Shown piece by piece: positions 17,503 to 25,177 of a stretch of DNA of 64,000 bases (its first letter is position 1; each line of letters begins with the position of its first letter). The stretch lies in assembly GCA_046155605.1 (NCBI GenBank), contig JBJXFQ010000002.1, positions 62,001-126,000 of the forward strand, written 5' to 3'. The translations under genes were made by a program, and so were the position numbers. Under the pieces are notes generated by a model. It was not told the origin of the DNA and ran no database searches. It saw only the letters and a list, made by a program, of their open reading frames with translations. This stretch comes from JAEUIZ01 sp046155605 (GTDB lineage Bacteria; Planctomycetota; Phycisphaerae; Phycisphaerales; UBA1924).

Positions 17503-18099
17503 ATGCGACAGGCGATGCCTAAGGCGTGCACGGGACTGCTCTCGGTTCTGACCGGTGTTACGCTCGGCGTGGCGCTCGGCGGCTGCGTGAGCCCGACGAA
17601 TGACCGGATGACGGAGGGCCGCACGATGCGCGTCGACGCATTCGCGCGGCCAGACGCGGCGAGGGAAATCGCGGCGAATGAACAGCCGCGAAGTGTCGAG
17701 CCTTCGGTGGCGGGGCTGGAGCGGGGCAACTGGCCTCGGACGACGATCTTGGTGCCGGTCGATGGCACGGATCACACGCCGACGTTTGCGAAGCGAGGGC
17801 TTGTGGCGGACAAAACGGCCAAGCAGCGGCGGCAATATCCGACGGCGGAATCGGCGCTCGAGATGACCAATGGCAGTGAGGGCCAGCAGCAGCAGGAGGC
17901 GCTGTGGAATCACATACTCGCGCTGACGGATTCACTGCTGATCGGGCCGCGGATGCTGGTGGATCGGCCGTGGGCGGCGCGGATGTCGCCGGACGAGGCG
18001 TATGAGCGGCTGTGGCGCGTGCCGCGGGCCGGCCCGCAGCCGACACCCGAGGCGCTGGAGCCGTTCGAGAGGCCCAAGCCGACGCAGGTGACGCCGTGA
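17503..18099 (+). CDS. Lipoprotein, unknown function
   Basis: A 198-residue protein with an N-terminal signal (LLSVLTGVTLGVALGGC) ending in the lipobox LGGC. The mature part is polar, Pro/Arg-rich and without recognised domain. The ATG at 17503 is chosen because the lipoprotein signal starts there. Its TGA overlaps the GTG of the rhodanese gene by four bases, so the pair are co-translated. Confidence 0.65.
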   Translation: MRQAMPKACTGLLSVLTGVTLGVALGGCVSPTNDRMTEGRTMRVDAFARPDAAREIAANEQPRSVEPSVAGLERGNWPRTTILVPVDGTDHTPTFAKRGLVADKTAKQRRQYPTAESALEMTNGSEGQQQQEALWNHILALTDSLLIGPRMLVDRPWAARMSPDEAYERLWRVPRAGPQPTPEALEPFERPKPTQVTP

Positions 18100-18530
18100 T
18101 TGATGGCCCGATCCCTGAACTCGATGAGCGTGGGCTGCCGACGGGATATCCGTTCAAGGCCGAGCACGAGGTTTCGCCCCGCGAGGTGCAGGAACTCGTG
18201 GCATCGGGGCGTGCGGTGCTCTTGGATTGCCGTACGAAGCGCGAGTGGGAGGGGGCAAGGATCGAGGGCGCGACGCTGGTGCCGCTCGCGGAGATCGAGT
18301 CGCGGCTTGACGAGGTGCGCGACCTGGTGGAGGACGGGCGTGAACTGATCGTGCATTGCCATCACGGCATGCGGTCGCTTCGCGCGACGCTGATGCTCAG
18401 GGCGCTGGGGATTTCACGGGTGCGGTCGATGGCGGGGGGGATTGACTTGTGGTCGGTGGCTGTGGACCCGGGCGTGCCGCGGTATGGCTCGTCAGGCGGA
18501 GCCACGCCAGCAGGCCCGCCAAGGCCATGA
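18096..18530 (+). CDS. Rhodanese-like sulfurtransferase domain protein
   Basis: A 144-residue single-domain rhodanese. SPREVQELVASG, LLDCRTKREWEGARIEGA, the active-site loop VHCHHGMRS (C88) and the C-terminal GGIDLWSVAVDP match the rhodanese domain fused to MoeB/ThiF proteins, which carry persulfide sulfur. A start at GTG 18096 overlaps the lipoprotein stop. The last ~20 codons (after VPRY) are low-complexity and overlap, tail to tail, the 3' end of a minus-strand gene by 134 bases. Confidence 0.85.
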   Translation: MIDGPIPELDERGLPTGYPFKAEHEVSPREVQELVASGRAVLLDCRTKREWEGARIEGATLVPLAEIESRLDEVRDLVEDGRELIVHCHHGMRSLRATLMLRALGISRVRSMAGGIDLWSVAVDPGVPRYGSSGGATPAGPPRP

Positions 18531-19068
18531 GGCCGATGACCGCCGCGATGAGGCCGAGTTTGCGGAGGGTTCGTTTGCGGCGGGCGTCGCGGTGAAGCCG
18601 CATGATCGGTCCGGGGTCGAGCGAATCGGCGAAGCGGCGGAGGTCAGTGGCGGCGGCGTCGAGGTCGGTGCCGAGGATCGCAGCCATGCTGGCCTGGGCG
18701 GATTCGAGGTGGTTGCGGGCAGCCATCCTGGAGCAGTCCATGGCCTGGCCCATGCGGAGTTCGTCGAGTTCATCGACGCGGGAGAGCACCCAGGCCTCGC
18801 GCGGCTGATGCGGGAGCGAGCGGAGGGCGCGGAGCGCTGCGGCGGCGGGTTGGGGCATGTCAAGGCCCGGCGAGTCGGGCACGCGCGGGGGCGCGAGCGT
18901 GCGCGCGGTCTGGATAATGAGCCGATCGAGGCGGGCCGGCTCGAGCGACGCTGGATCGATCCGTCCCTGCACGACGCGATCGGCGACGGTGGTCGCGGCC
19001 GCTGCGCTGCCGGTGGTGAGAAAGGCCAGACGCCAGGCGCGTCGTTCGAGGGCGTCGGATCGGCTCAT
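18397..19068 (-). CDS. Membrane-anchored protein with sigma-region-4-like segment
   Basis: A 223-residue protein. The central part LPHQPREAWVLSRVDELDEL ... MDCSRMAARNHLESA follows the pattern of ECF sigma region 4 (LP..xREA..L..V...S..E.A..M.CS..A...HL..A). Region 2 is not convincing. A single transmembrane helix (LGLIAAVIGLMALAGLLAWL, about 172-191) is followed by a Pro/Ser/Thr-rich tail. An ECF-derived protein fixed to the membrane could be a degenerate sigma or a regulator; this is inference. The ATG at 19068 is divergent from the next gene, with 64 bases between. The 3' end overlaps the rhodanese gene. Confidence 0.55.
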   Translation of the reverse strand: MSRSDALERRAWRLAFLTTGSAAAATTVADRVVQGRIDPASLEPARLDRLIIQTARTLAPPRVPDSPGLDMPQPAAAALRALRSLPHQPREAWVLSRVDELDELRMGQAMDCSRMAARNHLESAQASMAAILGTDLDAAATDLRRFADSLDPGPIMRLHRDARRKRTLRKLGLIAAVIGLMALAGLLAWLRLTSHTAARPGPQPPTTSQSPPPSTAPVKSPAP

Positions 19069-19132
19069 GGTCGATTATGGGGCCGACTCCGAGTGCGTGC
19101 AACCGGTACTGCGCACGGCGGTAGCATTCGGC

Positions 19133-20593
19133 ATGGCGAAGCGGAAGCCCTGGTATCGGGCGCGGAACGTGTGTCTGGGCATCGTGGCGATCGTCGTCGG
19201 GCTGATCGTGCGCGAAGTGGTCTTGGCGTTGACGGCCGAGCCGGGCCGCGCGATCGACTACGGAGCCAGGGCCGTTGAGCATGTGGAGGCCAACCAGCCG
19301 AAGGGGCTTGCGGCAGAGGAGCCGAATCTCTGGCCGAAGATTGCGCAGGAGACGGAAACGTTTCGGGCGCTGCTGGTTGAGGCGGCAGGCGGCGGCGGCG
19401 CGCCGGTCGAGATCGATGTGCTGTATGCGCCGAGCGTGGAGAATCGGCCCGATGGTTGGAGCCTCGAAACGGCACGGGCGGCGGCGCTGGCCGCGATGGA
19501 GTTGGCGAAGCAGCGCGGCATGCAGGGACGGATGGCGGAGATCGCGGCGGGGCGGCGGTTTGTTCGGCCCGCGCAGCCCGGTCATCTGTTCGAGTGGTTG
19601 TTGCCGGAACTCGGCGGGATGCGGTCGATGGCGCGATATAGCGCCGCCCGCATGGCGCTGGCGCGCGAGAAGGGTGACTGGCCCGAGTTCGTTCGCGCGT
19701 ATGAAGAAGGGATGTCACTGGCGAGAGCGGCAACGATGCAGTTCACGCTGATCGACGGGCTCGTGGGCTATGCCATCGCCTCGTTGATGGCAACTCGGGT
19801 ACGCGAGGCACTGGTCGTGGCACGGCCCGATGAGGCGACGCTCGCGGCACTGCTGGTGGCCCACGATCGGCAGGCGCGCCTCACGCCGGCTTCTCGTAGC
19901 CTCGAAGGCGAACGGATCGGTTGTCTCGACACGATTCAGTGGTCGCACACGGACGACGGACGAGGAAGCGGGCGTCTCATCCTCACGCAACTCAACACGA
20001 TTTCATCGCTGAGCGGCAGTGGGGGCGGCTTCGCGCCGGGATCGCTCGCCATCATCAACATCGGCTCGGTGGCGTTCCCGAGCAAGCGCGCGGTGAGCAA
20101 ACGCGCGAACGAGTTCTTCGATGCCGTCGTGGCCTATGCGGACAAGCCCCGGTCCGAGCGCGCGGCGACGGGCTTCGATCCTGACACCTGGGTTGAGACG
20201 CTTCCCCGCCGGCACGTGCTGCTAAGGATGCTCGCGCCAGCGGTCGGCAAGGCCGTGGGGTCCTGGGACCAGACACGGCTGCAACTCGACGGCACGCGGA
20301 CGATGATCGCGATCGAGATATTTGAGCGGCGGAACGGGAAATATCCCGCGACGCTTGCTGATCTCGCGCCGGGTGTGATTGCTCAGGTGCCGACGGACCC
20401 GTATTCGACGGGGTCGCTCGCCTATCGCGTCATCGATGGTGACCCGGCGGGTCGGAAGTACTTGCTTTACACCATCGGCGCGGACGGGAAGGACAACAAC
20501 GGACACCAAGCGGAGAAAGAGCGAGAGAAGGCTCTGCGCGATCGCGGCGGGATCGGGCTCGACTATGTGCTCAACGACCCGCCCAAGAAGTGA
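19133..20593 (+). CDS. Membrane-anchored protein with pseudopilin-like C-terminus, planctomycete type
   Basis: A 486-residue protein with an N-terminal anchor (NVCLGIVAIVVGLIVREVVLAL, residues ~12-33), a helical body, and a C-terminal part RRNGKYPATLADLAPG ... VPTDPYSTGSLAYRV ... YLLYTIGADGKDNNG that resembles the globular end of type II secretion G-type pseudopilins. This C-terminal pattern is common in large planctomycete paralogue families of unknown role. The ATG at 19133 begins the lysine-rich N-terminus; upstream open frame is antisense to the neighbouring gene. Function is unknown. Confidence 0.7.
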   Translation: MAKRKPWYRARNVCLGIVAIVVGLIVREVVLALTAEPGRAIDYGARAVEHVEANQPKGLAAEEPNLWPKIAQETETFRALLVEAAGGGGAPVEIDVLYAPSVENRPDGWSLETARAAALAAMELAKQRGMQGRMAEIAAGRRFVRPAQPGHLFEWLLPELGGMRSMARYSAARMALAREKGDWPEFVRAYEEGMSLARAATMQFTLIDGLVGYAIASLMATRVREALVVARPDEATLAALLVAHDRQARLTPASRSLEGERIGCLDTIQWSHTDDGRGSGRLILTQLNTISSLSGSGGGFAPGSLAIINIGSVAFPSKRAVSKRANEFFDAVVAYADKPRSERAATGFDPDTWVETLPRRHVLLRMLAPAVGKAVGSWDQTRLQLDGTRTMIAIEIFERRNGKYPATLADLAPGVIAQVPTDPYSTGSLAYRVIDGDPAGRKYLLYTIGADGKDNNGHQAEKEREKALRDRGGIGLDYVLNDPPKK

Positions 20594-20695
20594 CGAGCGA
20601 TTCGGACGTCGACGCGCTCGCCGCGAGCGTTCACCGGGTGCGGGGCGTGCGTTGGCGGGGTGCCGCAAGCCACTACGATGGCGCGGAGGTGTGCC

Positions 20696-21382
20696 ATGCC
20701 AAAGGTCGCGGTGGTGCTGTGTGGGTGCGGACGCGGTGACGGCAGCGAGATCCATGAGTCGGTGGCGTGCCTGATACATCTGGCGCGGCTGGGCACGGAC
20801 TATCGGTGTTTCGCGCCGGACATGCCGCAGGCCGACGTGATGAACCACTTGACGGGCAAGCCGGAGCCTGCCGAGTCGAGAAACATGCTGGTGGAAGCGG
20901 CGCGGATCGCGCGTGGAACGATCTCGCCGCTGGCGAAGTTGCGTGCGGCGGCCTTTGACGCTGTGGTCTTTCCGGGTGGTTTCGGCGTGGCGAAGAACCT
21001 TTGCACGTTCGCCAATGAAGCCGAGCGGTGCGAGGTGATTCCCGAGGTCGAGCGCGTGCTGAGGGAGTTTCGTGCCGCGGGCAAGCCGATCGGCATGTGC
21101 TGCATCGCGCCGGTGCTCGCGGGTCGAGTGTTCGGGACGGCGTCGGGCGGCCCAGGGTGTCGGGTGACGATCGGCGACGACGCCAACACCGCTTCGGCGT
21201 TGGCGGGGATGGGATCGACCAACGTGGTGAAGGCGGTGGAGGAGGCGTATGTCGATGAGTCGAATCGGCTCGCGACGTCGCCGGCGTACATGGATAGCGA
21301 GGCGACGCCGTATCAGGTGTATGTGGGCATCGGGGAGATGATCGAGCGTGTGGTGGAGATGGCGACGAAGCAGCAGGTGTGA
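20696..21382 (+). CDS. elbB: Isoprenoid biosynthesis glyoxalase ElbB
   Basis: A 228-residue DJ-1/PfpI-superfamily protein. The N-terminal KVAVVLCGCGRGDGSEIHES, NHLTGKP and the nucleophile elbow IGMCCIAPVL (catalytic Cys), with FPGGFGVAKNL, match ElbB (glyoxalase III-like; linked to isoprenoid production in E. coli). The length is typical. GGAGG at 20685-20689 sets the ATG at 20696 as start rather than the upstream in-frame ATGs. It stands as a single gene between the pseudopilin-like protein and the helicase. Confidence 0.93.
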   Translation: MPKVAVVLCGCGRGDGSEIHESVACLIHLARLGTDYRCFAPDMPQADVMNHLTGKPEPAESRNMLVEAARIARGTISPLAKLRAAAFDAVVFPGGFGVAKNLCTFANEAERCEVIPEVERVLREFRAAGKPIGMCCIAPVLAGRVFGTASGGPGCRVTIGDDANTASALAGMGSTNVVKAVEEAYVDESNRLATSPAYMDSEATPYQVYVGIGEMIERVVEMATKQQV

Positions 21383-21489
21383 CGCGCACACGAAAGTCGC
21401 CTGCGTCGCCAGAGCGAAGCAAGCCATGCGGGTGAAGTGCTGACGCGATGCAGGCTGCACATCGAGCGCTGTGGCGAATACGCTTGCAC

Positions 21490-23796
21490 ATGAGCGATGA
21501 TCCGCTGCTTGCCGACCTCACCGAGCCGCAGAGGCAGGCGGTGCTGCATACCGAGGGTCCGCTGCTGATTCTGGCTGCGGCGGGCTCGGGCAAGACGCGG
21601 ACGCTGACGCGACGGATCGCGCACATGGTCCGCAGCGGCGTGCGTCCGTGGCAGGTTCTGGCGCTGACCTTCACCAACAAAGCAGCGGCTGAAATGCGGG
21701 CGCGGGTCGAGTCGCTCCTGGGCGAGGGCGGCGCGCGGGGCATGGTGCTCTCAACGTTTCACTCGCTGTGCGCCCGCCTGTTGCGCCGCCACGCCGAGGC
21801 CGCGGGCCTCGCCCCTGAGTTCTCGATCTACGACACCGACGACCAGATGGCGGTGATGAAAAAGGTCGTCGAGGCGCTCGGGCTGAGTTCGTCGAACTTC
21901 CCGCCGCGATCGATGCTCTCGGCGATCGGCGGCGAGAAGAACCAGTTGCGCGATGCGGCGGCGTATGGGGCGATCGCCAATGACTTCTACTCGCGAACCG
22001 TCGCCAAGGTCTTCGCGGCGTATGAGAAGTCGCTGCGTGCCTCTCAGGCCGTCGATTTCGACGATTTGCTCGTGCTGACGGCGAAGATGCTGCGCGGCAA
22101 GCCGGAGGTGCTCGCCGACTGCCGCCGACGTTGGCGCTATCTGCTGATCGACGAGTACCAGGACACGAACCACGCGCAGTTCGTGATTTCAACCTTGCTC
22201 GCTGGAGGGGCGGTCGAAGGCGGTCCGCCCGGCAACGGCGACGTGGCCCCCAACATCTGCGTCGTTGGTGACCCGGACCAATCCATCTATGCCTGGCGCG
22301 GTGCCGACATCTCGAACATCCTCGATTTCGAGCGGCTCTATCCCTCGGCCCGCGTCATCACGCTTGGCGAGAACTTCCGGTCGACGGCCCCGATCCTCCT
22401 CGCTGCCGACACCCTCATCCGCAAGAACGTGCGCCGGAAGCACAAGGACCTCTTCACGAAAATGCCCGGCGGCGAGCCGATCGAGGTCGTTTTGTGCGAG
22501 AGCGAGCGGCATGAGTCGAGCCTGGTCCTCGACTGGCTCCGCGAGCGACGCAAGGACGAAAGCCCGCCCACGCCGTGGTCTCGGATGGCGATCCTCTATC
22601 GCAACAACTCGCTGAGCCGCGTGGTCGAGGATGCGCTGCGAGCCGGGGGCGTGCCCTATGTCATCGCGCGGGGCACGGCGTTCTATGAGCGCGAGGAAGT
22701 GCGGCACGCGCTGGCGTACTTGCGTGTTCTGGCAAACCCGGCGGACGATGCCTCGCTCTCGCGGATCGTGAACGTGCCCCCGCGCGGGCTGGGAGAAACG
22801 ACGCTCTCAGCGCTCGAGGCTGCGGCGTCGTCGCGCGGCGTGCCGCTCTTGCATCACATGATGACGCCGGGTGTTGCCGATGCGCTCGGCGCGCGAGCCC
22901 GCGCGTCGGTGGCGAAGTTCGTGGGGCTGATGGAGGGCTGGACGGGCGGCGGCACGTTCTGGGCCGACGCGCACGCCGAGTCCGCGCCCGGATCGCTCGC
23001 GGAGTTGGTGGGCAGGGTGATCCGTGAGTCGGGGCTCGAGGCGATGTATGCCGCGCGGGCCAAGGGGACCGAGGCCGACGAAGCGCGGCTCGAGAATCTC
23101 GGCGAACTCGTCTCGTCGGCACGGCAGTTTGAGGAGGAGTACGACGCCGAAGCCGACCCGGCGCTGCAATCGGCCGCCGCGCCCCCGATGCTGGCGCTGC
23201 TGCGCGCGTTTCTGGAATCGGTCGCGCTCGTTGCCGACGCGGATGCGGCCGACCCGACGCTCGGCGCGGTGACGCTGATGACGCTACACGCGGCCAAGGG
23301 GCTGGAGTTTCATGCGCTGGCGATCATCGGCGCGGAAGAAGGGCTGCTGCCCAGCGCAAGGGCGCGGGCGACCGACGAGGCCGTCGAGGAAGAGCGCCGG
23401 CTGATGTTCGTCGGGATCACCCGGGCCATGCGGCGTCTGCTCATCACCTCGGCGCGCTATCGCACGGTTCGCGGCCTGACGGAGCGGCAGGTGCCCAGCC
23501 GCTTCCTCGTCGAGATGGGCGTCAAGGCCTCGGAGCAGAGCGACCCATTCGGCGACCTCGACAACGACGACCTCGGCGAGGAGTCCGGCCCCGGATCGCA
23601 TGTGGCCAGCGGCGGCACTCGGCACGGCACCTCGGCGCGCTTTCGTGCCGGCGTCAAGGTCCGCCATCCGCAGTTCGGCGTCGGCACCGTCGTCAGCGCC
23701 ACCGCCGGGGTCAACGCACGCGTGCAGGTGTCGTTCCAGGGCATCGGCGTCAAGACGCTCGTCCTCGAATACGCACGGTTGGAGCCGCTGGGGTAG
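21490..23796 (+). CDS. UvrD/PcrA-family 3'-5' DNA helicase
   Basis: A 768-residue superfamily 1A helicase. Motifs in order: Q-motif LTEPQRQAVLH, Walker A AAAGSGKTRTL, Ia LTFTNKAAAEM, II IDEYQDTN, III VVGDPDQSIYAWRGAD, IV LGENFRSTAPIL, V VTLMTLHAAKGLEF and VI VGITRAMRRL. The C-terminal PcrA/UvrD Tudor-like tail is present (VRHPQFGVGTVVS...). It unwinds DNA in repair and removes obstacles to replication. The ATG at 21490 is the first codon of the conserved N-terminus. Plus-strand base composition shifts from G-rich to C-rich inside this gene (near 21.8 kb). Confidence 0.95.
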   Translation: MSDDPLLADLTEPQRQAVLHTEGPLLILAAAGSGKTRTLTRRIAHMVRSGVRPWQVLALTFTNKAAAEMRARVESLLGEGGARGMVLSTFHSLCARLLRRHAEAAGLAPEFSIYDTDDQMAVMKKVVEALGLSSSNFPPRSMLSAIGGEKNQLRDAAAYGAIANDFYSRTVAKVFAAYEKSLRASQAVDFDDLLVLTAKMLRGKPEVLADCRRRWRYLLIDEYQDTNHAQFVISTLLAGGAVEGGPPGNGDVAPNICVVGDPDQSIYAWRGADISNILDFERLYPSARVITLGENFRSTAPILLAADTLIRKNVRRKHKDLFTKMPGGEPIEVVLCESERHESSLVLDWLRERRKDESPPTPWSRMAILYRNNSLSRVVEDALRAGGVPYVIARGTAFYEREEVRHALAYLRVLANPADDASLSRIVNVPPRGLGETTLSALEAAASSRGVPLLHHMMTPGVADALGARARASVAKFVGLMEGWTGGGTFWADAHAESAPGSLAELVGRVIRESGLEAMYAARAKGTEADEARLENLGELVSSARQFEEEYDAEADPALQSAAAPPMLALLRAFLESVALVADADAADPTLGAVTLMTLHAAKGLEFHALAIIGAEEGLLPSARARATDEAVEEERRLMFVGITRAMRRLLITSARYRTVRGLTERQVPSRFLVEMGVKASEQSDPFGDLDNDDLGEESGPGSHVASGGTRHGTSARFRAGVKVRHPQFGVGTVVSATAGVNARVQVSFQGIGVKTLVLEYARLEPLG

Positions 23797-23901
23797 TTTT
23801 CGCTCGCGAGCCTCTCCCACGCGGCACGGCGAGCGGAATACGATTGCCAGTTCCGGCAACTACTGCCGTTTCTGCCCATCCGCACCACCCTGAGGATCGA
23901 C

Positions 23902-25125
23902 ATGAGCACGACCGCCACGCCCGCCGCCAAGGTCACCAAGCCCGATGCCGCCGCCGCCTTCGCCCGTGGGCTGGAGGGCATCGTTGCCGGCGAGTCTGCG
24001 ATCTGCTCCGTCGAGCAGGGCAAACTGATCTATCGCGGGTACGAGATTCACGACCTGGCAGCGAGCGCGACGTTCGAACAGGTCGCGTTCCTTCTGCTCG
24101 AGGGTCACAAACCGACCGATGCCGAACTCAAGCGATTCAAGGCCGAGATCGTCGCCGAGCGGGCGCTGCACCCGGCGGTGACGGCGTTCATCGAGAGCGC
24201 GGGCGGTTGGCTGGCCGCGGGCCGCGCCGTGCCGATGGACGTGCTTCGTACCGCCGTGTCGATCCTCGGGCATGTCGATCCCGACGCGCAGGACAACTCC
24301 GCGCCCGCCAACCTGCGCAAGTCCAAGCGCCTCCTCGCCAAGATTCCCACGATCATCGGGCACATGCAGAATGTCATCGACGGCAAGGCCATCATCGGGC
24401 GCGAGCAGGGCGGCGACCCGGCCCTCGACCACGCGGCCAACCTGCTTTATCTGATGACAGGCAGCAAGCCCGCCCGAGAGTACGCCCGCGTCATCGACGT
24501 CTCTCTCATCCTGTATGCCGAGCACGACTTCAACGCCAGCACCTTCACCAGCCGTTGCATCGCAGGGACGCTCAGCGACATGCACGGCGCGGTCTGCGGG
24601 GGGATCGCGGCCCTCAAGGGCTCGCTCCACGGCGGGGCCAACGAGATGGCCATGGAGATGCTCAAGGAGATCATGAAGGATGTCGGCGAGAACGCCATCG
24701 GCACCAAGGCCGTGGACGACTGGATGCAGAAGGCTTTCGACACCAAGCGCAAACTCATGGGCTTTGGCCACCGCGTGTACAAGAACGGCGACCACCGCGC
24801 CCCGATTCTCCACAAACTCGGATGTGGCATCGCCGCCACCGACTCCAAGAACCCCGGGGGCCACGCGGCGATCAAATGGTTCGAACTCGGCGAGCAGGTC
24901 CAGAAGATCATGCTCGACAAAAAGAGCATCCACCCGAACGTCGATTTCCCCTGCGGCCTGACGTACTACACGATGGGCATTCCGGTGCCGCAGTACACGC
25001 CGATCTTCGTCGCCAGCCGGATCACGGGCTGGTGCGCGCACATCAGCGAGCAACACGCGAACAACCGCCTCATCCGCCCGCTGAGCCTCTACACCGGCCC
25101 GGCGGAGACGAAGTGGAATGGGTAG
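23902..25125 (+). CDS. gltA: Citrate synthase
   Basis: A 407-residue enzyme condensing oxaloacetate with acetyl-CoA at the entry of the TCA cycle. The catalytic triad is visible: H243 in GSLHGGANE, H290 in GFGHRVYK, D348 in HPNVDFPCG. The N-terminal GLEGIVAGESAICSVEQGKLIYRGYEI is typical of the short citrate/2-methylcitrate synthases, so a methylcitrate role cannot be excluded, but no prpB or prpD neighbours are present. The first ~15 residues are an Ala/Thr/Lys extension. Monocistronic, by spacing. Confidence 0.93.
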   Translation: MSTTATPAAKVTKPDAAAAFARGLEGIVAGESAICSVEQGKLIYRGYEIHDLAASATFEQVAFLLLEGHKPTDAELKRFKAEIVAERALHPAVTAFIESAGGWLAAGRAVPMDVLRTAVSILGHVDPDAQDNSAPANLRKSKRLLAKIPTIIGHMQNVIDGKAIIGREQGGDPALDHAANLLYLMTGSKPAREYARVIDVSLILYAEHDFNASTFTSRCIAGTLSDMHGAVCGGIAALKGSLHGGANEMAMEMLKEIMKDVGENAIGTKAVDDWMQKAFDTKRKLMGFGHRVYKNGDHRAPILHKLGCGIAATDSKNPGGHAAIKWFELGEQVQKIMLDKKSIHPNVDFPCGLTYYTMGIPVPQYTPIFVASRITGWCAHISEQHANNRLIRPLSLYTGPAETKWNG

Positions 25126-25177
25126 AGTCGCTCGGTTCTACACGCTCGTCACGATGCCGGAGCCTCGCTGAGCAGTC

